Numbered from the stretch's first letter, positions 17,279-27,256 are shown. The stretch: 64,000 nt of DNA from Thermoflexus sp. (GCA_020724465.1 DYGX01000013.1:68032-132031); one strand, 5' to 3'. The notes: generated from the letters alone by a model not told the origin. A program made the numbers and translations.

Positions 17279-18043
17279 TTGAGCAAGCTGAAACGCACCG
17301 CCCGCCGCCTGATGCCCCGCGCGCTGTGGGAGCGCCTGGCCGAGATCAAGCGCACCGTTCGCCGTCTGACCGGCTATCCGGATACGGCGCGGGTCGGCGC
17401 GACGGACTACGATGAGTACTGGGACGCCAAAGCCTCGACCGGCATGGGCAAGCTCTCGACCTTCCGGCGGCGGCGCGCGGACGTTTTCGCCCGCGTGATC
17501 CGCCCCGGCGCGCGCGTGCTTGACCTGGGCGTCGGCGACGGCGCGATCCTCAAATACCTGATCGAGCAGCGCCAGATCGACGGCTACGGGCTGGACATCT
17601 CGCCCAAGGCGGTCGAGTTCTGCCGCGCGCAGGGGCTGAAGGTGGACCTTGCGGACATCAACCAGCCCATCGAAGACGCGCTCGACGGGCACTTCGACGC
17701 CGTCATCCTGAGCGAGATCATCGAGCACATCCCCGACCCGGAGCGCCTGCTCAACGCGCTACGCCCGCACACCGACCGGCTGATCGTGAGCATCCCCAAC
17801 ACCGGCTTTTACCAGCACCGCTTGCGGCTGCTGCTCGGCAAATTCCCGCTGCAGTGGGTCGTCTCGCCGGGCGAGCACCTGCGCTTCTGGACGCTGGCGG
17901 ATTTCCGCTGGTGGGCGCGGCAGATGGGCTTCCGAATCGTGGTCGAGGAAGCGTACGAGGGCACGCCGTTCCTGCGCCGCGTGTGGCCCGCGCTCTTTGG
18001 GCAGGCGATGGTCTACGTGCTTGAGGATGCGTCCGCCCCATGA
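17279..18043 (+). CDS. Class I SAM-dependent methyltransferase, MetW-like
   Basis: About 254 residues from the TTG at 17279, which follows GGAGGG; a frame from 17222 is also open but would start before the likely promoter (TACACT at 17238). SAM-binding motif ARVLDLGVGDGAILKYL, acidic residue in YGLDISPKAVEF, and the MetW-type EIIEHIPDPERLL and VSIPNTGFYQHR. The C-terminus has HLRFWTLADFRWWARQMGF. It overlaps the flippase start by 4 bp. Association with a polysaccharide flippase suggests glycan or lipid-carrier methylation rather than methionine synthesis. Confidence 0.85.
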   Translation: MSKLKRTARRLMPRALWERLAEIKRTVRRLTGYPDTARVGATDYDEYWDAKASTGMGKLSTFRRRRADVFARVIRPGARVLDLGVGDGAILKYLIEQRQIDGYGLDISPKAVEFCRAQGLKVDLADINQPIEDALDGHFDAVILSEIIEHIPDPERLLNALRPHTDRLIVSIPNTGFYQHRLRLLLGKFPLQWVVSPGEHLRFWTLADFRWWARQMGFRIVVEEAYEGTPFLRRVWPALFGQAMVYVLEDASAP

Positions 18044-19410
18044 GAAACGCCCTTCAGCGCGCGCGCCGGTGGCTTGGCCAGCTTCTCGCGATTAAATTCG
18101 TGCGCGACACGATCGCTTTGCAGGCCGGCAACCTGTTCGGGATTGCCGTCGGCGTGGTGGCGTCGATCATCCTGGTGCGCGGGTTGGGCAGCGCCCAGTA
18201 CGGGCTGTACAGCCTGATGCTGACTATGTATGGCCTGCTGATGACGCTCAACCTGACCGGGCTGGGACCCAGCGCCACCACGCAGATCAGCGAGGCCGTC
18301 GCCGCCGGGAACCGCGCCGAGACCGCGCGCGTGATGGCGTATTACCTGCAAATGTCCGCGGGTGTGGCGCTGGTCGCGACCGCGCTGGCGCTGCCCTTTG
18401 GGCCGGCGGTCGCCGCCCGCTCCTACGACGAGCGATCCATCGGCGTGTTGCTGCAAATCTACATCGTCACGCTGTTCTTCACGCCCGTCCAGAATCTGGT
18501 GCTGACCATCCTGAAAAGCACGCGGTCGATGCAGGCATTCACCGTCTTCGAGAACGTGACCGCCGTGCTCGACGCGCTGCTGATCCTGGGCGCGATCCTG
18601 CTGGATGGCACGGCGTGGGGCGTGGTTATCGCGCGGGTGCTGGGTGCGGTCGCCGGCGCGTTGCTCAGCCTCGGCGTGTACGCCTGGCTCCAGCGGCGGC
18701 ACCCGGTCACGCTGCCGGCGCTCGGCGAAGTCGCGCGCGCGCTGCGCACCACCTCGCCGCGGCCCTATTGGCGCTTCGGATTTCAGCTCGCGCTGGATAA
18801 GAACATCAGCCAGCTCTACACGCTGCTGCCGCTGCAAATGCTGGGCATGTGGGCCACGCCGCAGGCAGCGGGCTACCTGCGCATGGCGCTCAGCGCGCTG
18901 GAACGCCCCGCCCTGTTCTTCAGTGGCATCCTGGTCAACATGTCGGTGCAGGTTCCGGCAGATTACGGGCGGCGCGACTACGTCCGGCTGCGGGCCAATT
19001 TCCTGCGCGTCCTGCGCTGGATCATCCCGCTCTCAATTGCCGTCTTCGGGACGTTCAGCCTGCTGGCGCCGCTGCTCGTCCCGCTCGTCTATGGCGAAGA
19101 TTACCGCCCGGCCGTCCCGGCGATCATTGTGCTCGGCGTCTACGGAACGGTGACGGGCATCGGCGGCATCTTCGGGCCGCTATATCGCTCGCTGCGCATC
19201 ATGCGCGAGATCCTGCTGGTCAAGGTAGCTGCGCTGGCAGTCGCATCCCTGCCCGCGATCGTCCTGATCCGCGCCTGGGACACGGTCGGCGGGGCGTGGA
19301 GCATCAACGTCTACTACATCGTCTCGGTCGCCCTGACAATCGCGGTCACCTGGCCGCGAGTGGGCGCGCTGGTCCGGCAGGCAGCGCAAGAAGCACCCGC
19401 TTCGCGCTAA
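18040..19410 (+). CDS. Polysaccharide/lipid flippase (MATE/Wzx-like oligosaccharide exporter)
   Basis: 456 residues with about 12-14 membrane helices, starting FVRDTIALQAGNLFGIAVGV and SIILVRGLGSAQYGLYSLML, the typical opening of Wzx/RfbX-type flippases. Such proteins move lipid-linked sugars across the membrane. The start overlaps the methyltransferase stop (ATGA), so they are translated together. No glycosyltransferases are nearby, so the substrate is open. Confidence 0.88.
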   Translation: MRNALQRARRWLGQLLAIKFVRDTIALQAGNLFGIAVGVVASIILVRGLGSAQYGLYSLMLTMYGLLMTLNLTGLGPSATTQISEAVAAGNRAETARVMAYYLQMSAGVALVATALALPFGPAVAARSYDERSIGVLLQIYIVTLFFTPVQNLVLTILKSTRSMQAFTVFENVTAVLDALLILGAILLDGTAWGVVIARVLGAVAGALLSLGVYAWLQRRHPVTLPALGEVARALRTTSPRPYWRFGFQLALDKNISQLYTLLPLQMLGMWATPQAAGYLRMALSALERPALFFSGILVNMSVQVPADYGRRDYVRLRANFLRVLRWIIPLSIAVFGTFSLLAPLLVPLVYGEDYRPAVPAIIVLGVYGTVTGIGGIFGPLYRSLRIMREILLVKVAALAVASLPAIVLIRAWDTVGGAWSINVYYIVSVALTIAVTWPRVGALVRQAAQEAPASR

Positions 19411-19490
19411 CACGCCGGGTAGACCGGCTAGAGGCTGGTATCAGCTTTTGCTGCGCAGTATCTGCCCGCGCTTGTGAGGGCTGAGGGCCG

Positions 19491-19508
19491 AAAAGCGTCC
19501 CCCACGCT
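19491..19508 (-). terminator. Terminator of the glycosidase/sugar ABC operon
   Basis: On the minus strand AGCGT-GGGGG-ACGCT is followed by TTTTCGG, directly after the stop codon at 19509-19511. Confidence 0.6.
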
Positions 19509-21320
19509 CTAGGGCCGCATGAGCACCCCCCGCGCCACGCAGGCCAGCAGCGCGTTGGGCCAGGCGAACCAGTGCCGCGAGACGACGCGCGCGCTGTCCG
19601 GCGCGGTGGCTTCGGGCAGCGCCCCGTCCCACTGCGCCGCGGCAGCCAGCCGCGCCTGGGCGCGCCGCGCCCGCCCTTCATCGCCCTGAAGCTGCGCGAT
19701 GATCAACTCCTGAATATCGCCCAGTGGCCAGGGCGCGGGCGTGTGCACCGAGCCAAGTCGGCGCGCGTAATGGCCGCCCTCGTTGGCCGGAGAGAAAGCG
19801 AACTCAACCGTCGCCAGCCAGACCGGGTCCTCGGCGGACACAAAGCCCCACGCGGGCGCCAGCGCCAGGGGCACGTCGTTGGCGTCGTGGTAGAAGTGAT
19901 GGCGGCGCCCGCCGTCGGTGGCGTAGGCGTAGATCGGCGTTCCGTTGCGCGGCGCGATGAAGCTGCGCTGCACCTCGTCGCGCACGGCGGCGGCCATGCC
20001 TGCCCACGCGCCGTCCGGCTCGATCAGCGCCATGCGACGCAGCACGCGCCACAGCAGAATGTGGCTGGAGAGGTGATAGGGCATCGGCATCGGGTCGTCG
20101 GCGGGGGTCTCCTCGGTGGAGAAGAGCCAGCGATCGCCAGCGCGACGCGCCAGCAGCGCGTCGAACACCTGCCCCACCTGCGGCCGCAGACGCTCCCAGG
20201 TCCGCCAGTCGCCCGTCTCCTGCGCATACTCGGCCAGCTCCAGCACGGGGTAGAGCTGCTGGTCAAGCTGGTACGCCCGATCTTTGACGCGGCCATTCGC
20301 CAGATAGCAGCGCCCCCAGGCGCCGTCGACGCGCTCAGCCGTTTCGAACAGCCACAGCAGGTGACGCCGCACAAAGTCGTTGGCCTCGTCGCGCCAGCCG
20401 AGCAGCGCGCGCGCCACGTAATAGGCATCGCGGTTCCACGCCAGCGGCAGCAGCATGTGATCGGTCAGGATGCACAGCGTCTCACCGACCGGCACGCCCA
20501 TCATCCAGCCGTAGGCCAGGCCGCGCCAGGCCAGGTCATCGCCCACGCCGTCGCTGCGGCGCGCGTGCCAGACGGCGCGGGTTTGTTCCAGCAGGCGGTA
20601 GGGGTCTTCCGAGGCCAGCCGGAGCGCCGCCGCCCGCGCCGAAGCGCCATCCGGCCCAACTCCCCAGGTCAGCACGGTCGTATCGCTGAGGCCGGGCACA
20701 TCCAGCGCCAGTGGCCCGTCGGCGGCCATCTCCCAGGCGTCATCCGGCGCAAACCCGGCGATCGCCGCCGCCCATTCCAGGGCAGGATTCTCTATCGTCA
20801 GCACACCGTTAGCCAGCGAGACGCGGGTCTTGAGAGGGGGCATGGGGATTGGCCCGCCCTCGGTGAGCTGGGTGTAGGCGCAGCGTTGCAGCGAGAGCCG
20901 CCCGCGCCAGTGTGGCGCCAGGCCGGGATGCTCCCAGATCTGCACGGCGCCGCCGTCCTGCGCCCAGGTCGTGACCTCGACCGTCTCGCCGCCGCCCAGG
21001 GTCAGCCGGACCTGCGGCAGCACGCCGTCGAGCAGGATCGCCTGGCGCTGCAAAACCGGCTGCCCAAAATGCGGTCCAAAGCCGCGCAGCGCCGCCAGCT
21101 CTGCGCGGTAGGCCCGCACGGCAGTCTGTGTGTAATGCCGGGTTTCGTCGAAGGGATCGGCTGTGGTCAGCGTGACGTAGCCGTGCTGCGGGTGATAGGT
21201 GTTCAGTGCCACCACGCGCCCATTCGGATCGAGACTTCCGGTTGTGCCCTCCGCGCCAAAATCCAGCGGCTTAACCCCATCCGCCGGGTTCAGCAAACGG
21301 TCGTAATCGTGCGCAATCAC
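19509..21320 (-). CDS. Six-hairpin glycosidase-like protein
   Basis: 603 residues. An N-terminal beta-rich domain (about 1-250) is followed by an alpha-helical toroid typical of GH15/GH63-like enzymes, with LPLAWNRDAYYVARALLGW, WLFETAERVDGAWGRCYLANG and KDRAYQLDQQLYPVLELAEY. The acidic residues in WNRDAYY and QLDQQ are candidate catalytic or substrate-binding groups. It starts with GTG overlapping the ATPase stop (GTGA), making it the last gene of the sugar importer operon and suggesting it acts on the imported sugar in the cytoplasm (no signal peptide). The exact GH family is not certain. Confidence 0.75.
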   Translation of the reverse strand: MIAHDYDRLLNPADGVKPLDFGAEGTTGSLDPNGRVVALNTYHPQHGYVTLTTADPFDETRHYTQTAVRAYRAELAALRGFGPHFGQPVLQRQAILLDGVLPQVRLTLGGGETVEVTTWAQDGGAVQIWEHPGLAPHWRGRLSLQRCAYTQLTEGGPIPMPPLKTRVSLANGVLTIENPALEWAAAIAGFAPDDAWEMAADGPLALDVPGLSDTTVLTWGVGPDGASARAAALRLASEDPYRLLEQTRAVWHARRSDGVGDDLAWRGLAYGWMMGVPVGETLCILTDHMLLPLAWNRDAYYVARALLGWRDEANDFVRRHLLWLFETAERVDGAWGRCYLANGRVKDRAYQLDQQLYPVLELAEYAQETGDWRTWERLRPQVGQVFDALLARRAGDRWLFSTEETPADDPMPMPYHLSSHILLWRVLRRMALIEPDGAWAGMAAAVRDEVQRSFIAPRNGTPIYAYATDGGRRHHFYHDANDVPLALAPAWGFVSAEDPVWLATVEFAFSPANEGGHYARRLGSVHTPAPWPLGDIQELIIAQLQGDEGRARRAQARLAAAAQWDGALPEATAPDSARVVSRHWFAWPNALLACVARGVLMRP

Positions 21321-22432
21321 GTCGATGCAAGTTTCTCCAGATCAGGGATGATCGTCCGCCCCGAATCACGGTCAATCCAGCGTATTTTATCACCAGGAAA
21401 GCGAATCCAAATGTCCTGATTTGGTTCAACCGTGAAATCGGGATGAGTCGACGCTTTAATCACGTCTGACCCGATCTGGATCGTCAGCAAATTCTGCGAG
21501 CCGAGCGGCTCGACGACAAGCACCTTGACGCGCAGCGCGTCCGGCGCGGGCTGGCCGAGCGTCTCCATATTCTCGGCGCGGATTCCGACGATGATGCGCT
21601 CGCCATCACGCCGCGCAAGCTCTTCGCGCATCTCCGGGATCGGATCGAGCGCGAAGTCGCCGATGTACGCCCGCGGAGTGCCGTTCTCGCGGCGGATTTG
21701 CGCTTCCAGGAAGTTCATCGGCGGCGTGCCGATGAACCCCGCGACAAAGCGGTCGGCGGGAACATCGTAGACGCGAGACGGCGTGTCGAACTGGAGAATC
21801 TCGCCGTTGCGCATGACTGCGATCCGGTCGCCCATGCTCAGCGCTTCGATCTGATCGTGCGTGACGTAGACCGTCGTGGCCTGGATCTCGTTTAGCAGGC
21901 GCTTTAGCTCAGCGCGCATTCGCAGGCGCAACAGCGCATCGAGGTTGCTCAGCGGCTCGTCCATCAGCAATACGCTCGAATGCACCGCGATGGCCCGCGC
22001 GACGGCGACCCGCTGGCGCTGCCCCCCGCTGAGCTGCGAGGGGAAACGCTCCAGAAAGTCCTCGATGTGCAGCAGTTCGGCGGCCTCGCGCACGCGCCGG
22101 GCGATCTCCTCTTTGGGCACGCGCTTCATCCGCAGCCCAAAGGCAATGTTGTCGAACACGTTCATGTGCGGGAAGATGGCGTACCCCTGAAAGACCATCG
22201 AGATATCGCGGTCTTTGGGCGGCAGGTACGTCACATCGCGGCCCCCGATCAGGATCCGCCCGGAGTCCACCATCCCTAGCCCGGCAATTGCCCGCAGCAG
22301 TGTGGTCTTGCCGCAGCCGCTCGGCCCCAGCAGCACCACAAACTCCCGATCATGCACGGTCAGACTCACCCGGTTGACGGCGACGACCTTGCCGAAGGTT
22401 TTGACCGCATTCTCAATTCTGATTTCGGCCAT
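21317..22432 (-). CDS. Sugar ABC importer ATP-binding protein (UgpC/MsmK/MalK type)
   Basis: 371 residues. Walker A GPSGCGKTTLLRAIAG, signature LSGGQRQRVAVARAIA, Walker B VLLMDEPLSNLDALL, followed by the C-terminal MOP/TOBE regulatory domain (FIGTPPMNFLEA, VGIRAENMETL). It powers the MalF/MalG-like permeases upstream in the same operon. Confidence 0.95.
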   Translation of the reverse strand: MAEIRIENAVKTFGKVVAVNRVSLTVHDREFVVLLGPSGCGKTTLLRAIAGLGMVDSGRILIGGRDVTYLPPKDRDISMVFQGYAIFPHMNVFDNIAFGLRMKRVPKEEIARRVREAAELLHIEDFLERFPSQLSGGQRQRVAVARAIAVHSSVLLMDEPLSNLDALLRLRMRAELKRLLNEIQATTVYVTHDQIEALSMGDRIAVMRNGEILQFDTPSRVYDVPADRFVAGFIGTPPMNFLEAQIRRENGTPRAYIGDFALDPIPEMREELARRDGERIIVGIRAENMETLGQPAPDALRVKVLVVEPLGSQNLLTIQIGSDVIKASTHPDFTVEPNQDIWIRFPGDKIRWIDRDSGRTIIPDLEKLAST

Positions 22433-22445
22433 GGGTCTTCTCCTC

Positions 22446-23345
22446 TTATTTGGTGATCTGGCCCCACATATTGAACAGGTAGCGACGGACGAAGAAGATG
22501 AAGATCAGCGACGGGATAAGCATGAAAAAGCCGCCCGCGAACTTGAATGGATCGCCCGACTTATCGAGGTTATAGAGGATCAGCGCGGGCAGCGTGCGGT
22601 TTTCGAGCGTCAGCAGCACGGCGGCAAACACCTCGTTCCACGACATGACGAAGGTGAAGATGGCCGACGCCGCGATGCCGGGCAGCGCCAGCGGCATCAC
22701 CACCCGCAGGAAAGCCTGGAGCGGGTTGCAGCCGAAGACTTTGGCCGCCTCTTCCAGCTCGCGCGGGACGCTGGCGAACACGCTCGACACCACCAGGATC
22801 GTCGTGGGCAGTGTCAGAGCGGTGTGCATCAGCGCCACGCTGTACACCCGGTCGTAGATCCCCCAGGTGCGGAAGGTCACGGCCAGCGGCACGGCCAGGA
22901 TCACGATCGGGAAGGCGCGCACGGCCAGGATGCTGAGCCGGAACAGGTCGCGGCCCCGGAAGAAGTAGCGCGCAATCGCATAACCGGCCGGGGCGGAGAT
23001 CACGGTCGACAGCGCCAGTGTCATCAGCGCGACGACAATGCTGTTGCGCGTCGCGGGCAGCACCCCCCGCGCGTTGAGGAAGAACTCCATCGTCTCAGTC
23101 GAGAACGGGATCGGCGCCGCCTGTTTCGGATAGGTCCGCACATCGAGTGGGGCGCTGAAGGCCAGCGTGCCGATCAGCCAGATCGGCAGCAGAATCCACA
23201 GGGCGATCAGCAGCGCGACGGTGTACGTCCCGGCACGGCGCAGGCGCGCGGCCAGCAGCGCGCGCCGCTGCTCGACAGGCAGATCGCGCAGGCGCACTTT
23301 CGTGACCAGGGGCGCAGCCTGGGTAGTCGATGAGGTGGTAGTCAT
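22446..23345 (-). CDS. Sugar ABC importer permease (MalG type)
   Basis: 299 residues, six membrane helices. N-terminal cytoplasmic tail, first helix at about residue 40, then a periplasmic loop. The ATPase-coupling EAA loop is ELEEAAKVFGCNPLQAFLRVV with PLALPGIAAS. It overlaps the MalF-type gene by 4 bp and is followed by the ATPase after 13 bp. Confidence 0.95.
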   Translation of the reverse strand: MTTTSSTTQAAPLVTKVRLRDLPVEQRRALLAARLRRAGTYTVALLIALWILLPIWLIGTLAFSAPLDVRTYPKQAAPIPFSTETMEFFLNARGVLPATRNSIVVALMTLALSTVISAPAGYAIARYFFRGRDLFRLSILAVRAFPIVILAVPLAVTFRTWGIYDRVYSVALMHTALTLPTTILVVSSVFASVPRELEEAAKVFGCNPLQAFLRVVMPLALPGIAASAIFTFVMSWNEVFAAVLLTLENRTLPALILYNLDKSGDPFKFAGGFFMLIPSLIFIFFVRRYLFNMWGQITK

Positions 23346-24739
23346 GCGGCAGCCTCCTTCTCTTCTTGTGTGCGCACAGCACGCAGGTAGAAGATGGCGA
23401 TACTCAGCGAAAGCAGCATGATGAAGCCCGCGTAAGCCGCCGCCACATTCTTGTTGTTGTAGGCGCCGATGTCGTACCAGCGATAGGTCTCATTCGCCAG
23501 CACGGTGACGACGTCCCCACCTGAGATCGCAACCACCACCGCGAACACCTGAAACGCCAGGATCGTGCGCAGAATGAGCGCGACCTGCAGGCTGGGCTTC
23601 AGCAGCGGCAGGATAATGTGGCGCAGGCGCTGCCACAGGCTGGCGCCAAACAACTCGCCCGCTTCCAGATAGTCGCGCGGGATGGCTTGCAGCCCTGAGA
23701 CGACGATGACCATCACGATCGAGGTGGCGCGCCAGACTTCGGCCAGCACAATCGCCACGATGATCCACTCTTTGTTGGTGCTGGAGATGAAAATGAAGGG
23801 GCGCTCGATCAGCCCTAGAGACTGCAAGAAGGAATTGAGATAGCCGTTCTGTGTAAAGATCGTATACCAGACCAGGCCGGCGGCCAGGTCGGAGATTCCC
23901 AGCGGGATGGCGTAGATATAGAGGAACAGCGTGTTAAACTTGAGCTGCGACTGCAACACCAGCGCCATAATGATCGCCAGCGTGAACTGGATCGGCAGGA
24001 TGATCACGATCAGCAGCAGCGTGGTACGCAGCGCCTGCATAAATTTGGGATCGCGCAGCATGCGCTTGACGTAGTCGAGCGTCCATTCCTTCGAGCCTTC
24101 GCCGCTCTGGACGCGCCCCTGCGCCGAGATCTTGGCATCTTCCAGGAACAGGGGAGCGCGGTTCACCCACCCTTCAACGACTTCGCCGCTGGCCGTTTCG
24201 CCGCTCACCCGCAGCCAGTTCTGCGGTTTTTGCAGCAAACCGCCCGCGGCCACCTTGCTATCCACCTTGCCCCATTCCAGGATCGTCAGCGCCGTCCCTC
24301 GCGGCAGCTCACCGACTGGCTCGGCATCCGGGTGCGGCTCGGCACGCAGCGTCGCCGTGGCAGCACGCACAGTGCCCCGATCCGAGCGGCTGGCGTCCTG
24401 CACGAACACGTTCCCGCGCAGCGCCCAGCCGGTCACCGTCTCGCCTTCGGGATTCGGCCCGGAGACTTCGAGCCAGAAGACCTTCTCGGTCAGCAGCCCG
24501 CCTGCTTTCTGCGTCTCAAACAACTGGACGTCAATCACCTCGACCGTTGTCCCCCGCTCCAGCTCGCCCACAACCGGCGTCTCGGCCCCCGGCTCGGCGC
24601 GCAGCGGCAGGATCTGGCTGTCGCGTCGGAAAGCCAACTGCAACGACGCGATCATCGGCCAGCCGAAGAAGAGCAGCAGGTAGATGAACGACGGCAGAAT
24701 GAGCAGGTAGGGAGCCCAGTTCATGTTTCGGAATCTCAT
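23342..24739 (-). CDS. Sugar ABC importer permease (MalF type) with two SH3-like domains in its first external loop
   Basis: 465 residues from the ATG at 24739 (MRFRNMNWAPYLLILPSFIY), which has AGGGGG upstream; a TTG further upstream lacks this. TM1 is residues 9-30. Residues about 41-115 and 126-205 form two similar SH3b-like units, each with LRAEP, a VGEL-RGT turn, a GGLL motif and a WLxVSG strand, ending GWALRGNVF or GWVNRAPLF. TM2 follows at about 236. The EAA loop is YLEAGELFGASLWQRLRHII. Relatives without this insert are about 290-310 residues. Confidence 0.92.
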   Translation of the reverse strand: MRFRNMNWAPYLLILPSFIYLLLFFGWPMIASLQLAFRRDSQILPLRAEPGAETPVVGELERGTTVEVIDVQLFETQKAGGLLTEKVFWLEVSGPNPEGETVTGWALRGNVFVQDASRSDRGTVRAATATLRAEPHPDAEPVGELPRGTALTILEWGKVDSKVAAGGLLQKPQNWLRVSGETASGEVVEGWVNRAPLFLEDAKISAQGRVQSGEGSKEWTLDYVKRMLRDPKFMQALRTTLLLIVIILPIQFTLAIIMALVLQSQLKFNTLFLYIYAIPLGISDLAAGLVWYTIFTQNGYLNSFLQSLGLIERPFIFISSTNKEWIIVAIVLAEVWRATSIVMVIVVSGLQAIPRDYLEAGELFGASLWQRLRHIILPLLKPSLQVALILRTILAFQVFAVVVAISGGDVVTVLANETYRWYDIGAYNNKNVAAAYAGFIMLLSLSIAIFYLRAVRTQEEKEAAA

Positions 24740-24760
24740 CGCGGTCCCCCTGTCGGCTAA

Positions 24761-24800
24761 CAAAAAGGGGGAAACCAGACCACCGGGCTGATCTCCCCCT
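24761..24800 (-). terminator. Hairpin between binding protein and permease genes (likely attenuator)
   Basis: On the minus strand AGGGGGA (24800-24794) pairs with TCCCCCT (24772-24766) around a 21-nt loop, followed by TTTTT. Partial termination here would give more binding protein than permease, a known pattern in ABC operons. Confidence 0.6.
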
Positions 24801-24838
24801 GCGGCATGGAAAGGTGCTAGCAGCCTGGCCGCACCGCC

Positions 24839-26140
24839 TTACTGGAGCGACTCGACCTGGCAGGTCCCTTCGCCCGCCGGATCCGGCGGCCAGCACGGCG
24901 CGCCGGTATCGTCCAGCAGCGCCTGGATGTGGGCCGCTTCCTGGTCCAGCACGGTCTGGATATCTTCACCATCGAGCAGCACGCGGTTGGCCGCTGCCTT
25001 GAAGATCTCGTTCAGCTCGCCACCGCGCGCGCCCAGGCCAACCGGCAGCAGCGCCGGGAGCGCGTCGGGAGCCGAAGCCTGCGCGCTCACCGCGGCCTGC
25101 TCAATCGCGATCCCTTCCGGCAGGTCGGACGTGTCGACACCGGCCACCACCGGGAAGAAGCCCAGGTTTTGCAGCACAGCGCCCTGCGTCTCGGGCTGCA
25201 GCAGGAACTGGATCAGCGCCACCGCACCGTCAGGGTTCGGCGCGTTCGCCGGCACGCCCAGACCTACCACCACCGGCATGAAGCCGCGCCCGGCCGGGCC
25301 AGCCGGAGCGGGGAAGGCAACAAACTGCTCAGGCTGCTCGTTGAAGGCTTCGATCAGGCGCGCGGTGTGATCGAGCGCCACCCACACCTCGCCGGAGAGC
25401 AGCGGTTCCTGCATGAACTCGTAGGTGATCGACTGCGGGTGGACGTTGGGCCACAGCTCGTCGCGGACGAAGGTCATCATCTCGACCGCTTCGGGGCTGT
25501 TGAACTGGCTCACCATACCGCCCGTGTAGGACGGCCACAGATAGCCCTGCAGCACGCGATGCCACAGGCCCGCCACCGGGAAGCCCAGGCGTGCCTCGCC
25601 GGTCGCTTCCTTGATGTTCGCGCCCCACTCGGCAAGCTGCTCCCAGGTCAGCGCGTTGAGGTCGGCGCCTTCCGGCAGATACTCAAGCGCTTCCACGTTG
25701 GCAGCCATGATGTAGGTCGCCTGCATCCAGGGGATGTAGTACTGGTAGTCCGTGGTCCCCATCTTGCCCAGCTCGACAAAGGCGTCGGCGATGTCCACCT
25801 CGGCCTCGATCTGGGCCAGCAGGCCGCTCAGGTCAAACAGCACGTCGGCATCGACCAGCGTCGGGAAGGTGCCGTGCAGCGCACCCACCACATCGACCGA
25901 ACCGACTTCCTGCCCGGCCTCACCCGTCAGCGTATCGAAGACCGGCTGCTCGTCACTGGGCAGATAGTCAACTTCCAGACCGGAATCCGCCAGAATCGCG
26001 CGGAACTTCTCGGCTTCTTCAACGATATTGAACTGAGTAGACATGAAGGTAACTTTGTTGTCCTGGGCCGAAACGCCCATGGCGCCGGCCAGCATCGCCA
26101 CCACGGCGAGCAAGACGAGTGCGCGAAGTTTCTTGTTCAT
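24839..26140 (-). CDS. Sugar ABC importer substrate-binding protein (family 1)
   Basis: 433 residues. Signal peptide at about 1-25 (MNKKLRALVLLAVVAMLAGA, cleavage near VSAQD). The mature part has the class II fold: a hinge-type WMQATYIMAANVEALEYL, NALTWEQLAEWGANIKEATG, and AVALIQFLLQPETQGAVLQN. The N-terminal Cys that would anchor a lipoprotein is missing. Ligand unknown; neighbouring glycosidases suggest an alpha-glucoside or similar sugar. Confidence 0.93.
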   Translation of the reverse strand: MNKKLRALVLLAVVAMLAGAMGVSAQDNKVTFMSTQFNIVEEAEKFRAILADSGLEVDYLPSDEQPVFDTLTGEAGQEVGSVDVVGALHGTFPTLVDADVLFDLSGLLAQIEAEVDIADAFVELGKMGTTDYQYYIPWMQATYIMAANVEALEYLPEGADLNALTWEQLAEWGANIKEATGEARLGFPVAGLWHRVLQGYLWPSYTGGMVSQFNSPEAVEMMTFVRDELWPNVHPQSITYEFMQEPLLSGEVWVALDHTARLIEAFNEQPEQFVAFPAPAGPAGRGFMPVVVGLGVPANAPNPDGAVALIQFLLQPETQGAVLQNLGFFPVVAGVDTSDLPEGIAIEQAAVSAQASAPDALPALLPVGLGARGGELNEIFKAAANRVLLDGEDIQTVLDQEAAHIQALLDDTGAPCWPPDPAGEGTCQVESLQ

Positions 26141-26236
26141 ACGAGTTCTCCTGTTAACTGAATCACGCCGATTGGGTTAGGTCGGTTCACTAGCCGGTGT
26201 GCGAGCAGTCCCTTTCGATACCTGTTCCCTCCTTTG

Positions 26237-27256
26237 TCATCCGGAGCGCGGCTCGCCACTGGAAGCGCGGATCACCAGCTCCGGCTCCAACAACACATGC
26301 AGGTTGTCAACAGTCTCGCCATGAATCAGGCGGATGAGGGTTTGCGCCAGACGCTGGCCGATCTGATAAATCGGCTGGCGAATGGTCGTCAGAGGGGGTG
26401 AGGCGCTGGCCGCCGCGGGGATATCATCGAAGCCGGATACAGCCACATCCCGGCCCACGCGCAGCCCGCGCGTCGTGATTGCTGCCATCGCACCCAGCGC
26501 CATCTGGTCGTTGCATGCCATGATAGCCGTCGGCGGATCCGGCAGCGAGAGCAGGCGCTCGGCGGCAGCCGCGCCGCTATCCATGCTGAGATCGCCCGTG
26601 ACCACCAGCGCCGGGTCGCGCGGCAGGCCCAGTTCCTCAAGCGCGGCCCAGTAGCCCGCCACACGCGGCGCGGCAAACGCCAGCTCATCTGGCGGGGCGA
26701 TCAGCGCGATGCGGCGATGACCGTAGTCCGCGAAGTGGTGCACCATCTGGCGGATGCCCTTCTCGCCGTCGACGTCGATATACGGGTAGTCGTCGTCACC
26801 GGAGTGGCCGAAGACCACGTAGGGCTGCGCCGTGCCTTTGAGGTAATCGATGCGCGCGTCGTGGCGGCGCACCCGCGCCAGCACCATCCCGTCCACCCGG
26901 CTGCCATCGACCATGCGCCGGTAGGCGCTCAGCTCTTCTTCGCCCGGCACCTGCGCCGACAACAGCAGGTCGTAGCCATGCTGCGCGGCCTGCTGCCCCA
27001 CGCCGGAGAGCAGCTCCATGAAAAAAAGATCGGAATAGTGCGCGGTGAGAGGGATCACCATTCCGATGGTATTGGTATGTTTGCTGCGCAGATGGCGCGC
27101 GGTCAGGTTAGGCTGGTAGCCGAGGCGCTGTGCAATCTCGATGATGCGCTGCCGCGTTTGCTCGTTTACATCATCGTAACCTGCCAGAGCACGGGAGACG
27201 GTTGTAATCGAAAAACCTGACTCGTCCGAAATGGTTTTTAAAGTCGCTCTTTTCAT
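26237..27256 (-). CDS. LacI-family transcriptional regulator
   Basis: 339 residues from the ATG at 27256 ([20 protein letters not shown]); the upstream open frame does not belong. HTH and hinge: [20 protein letters not shown], then [20 protein letters not shown]. The periplasmic-binding-protein-like sugar domain follows ([40 protein letters not shown]). It precedes the sugar importer and probably represses it and itself through the palindromes at 27268-27317. Confidence 0.94.
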   Translation of the reverse strand: MKRATLKTISDESGFSITTVSRALAGYDDVNEQTRQRIIEIAQRLGYQPNLTARHLRSKHTNTIGMVIPLTAHYSDLFFMELLSGVGQQAAQHGYDLLLSAQVPGEEELSAYRRMVDGSRVDGMVLARVRRHDARIDYLKGTAQPYVVFGHSGDDDYPYIDVDGEKGIRQMVHHFADYGHRRIALIAPPDELAFAAPRVAGYWAALEELGLPRDPALVVTGDLSMDSGAAAAERLLSLPDPPTAIMACNDQMALGAMAAITTRGLRVGRDVAVSGFDDIPAAASASPPLTTIRQPIYQIGQRLAQTLIRLIHGETVDNLHVLLEPELVIRASSGEPRSG

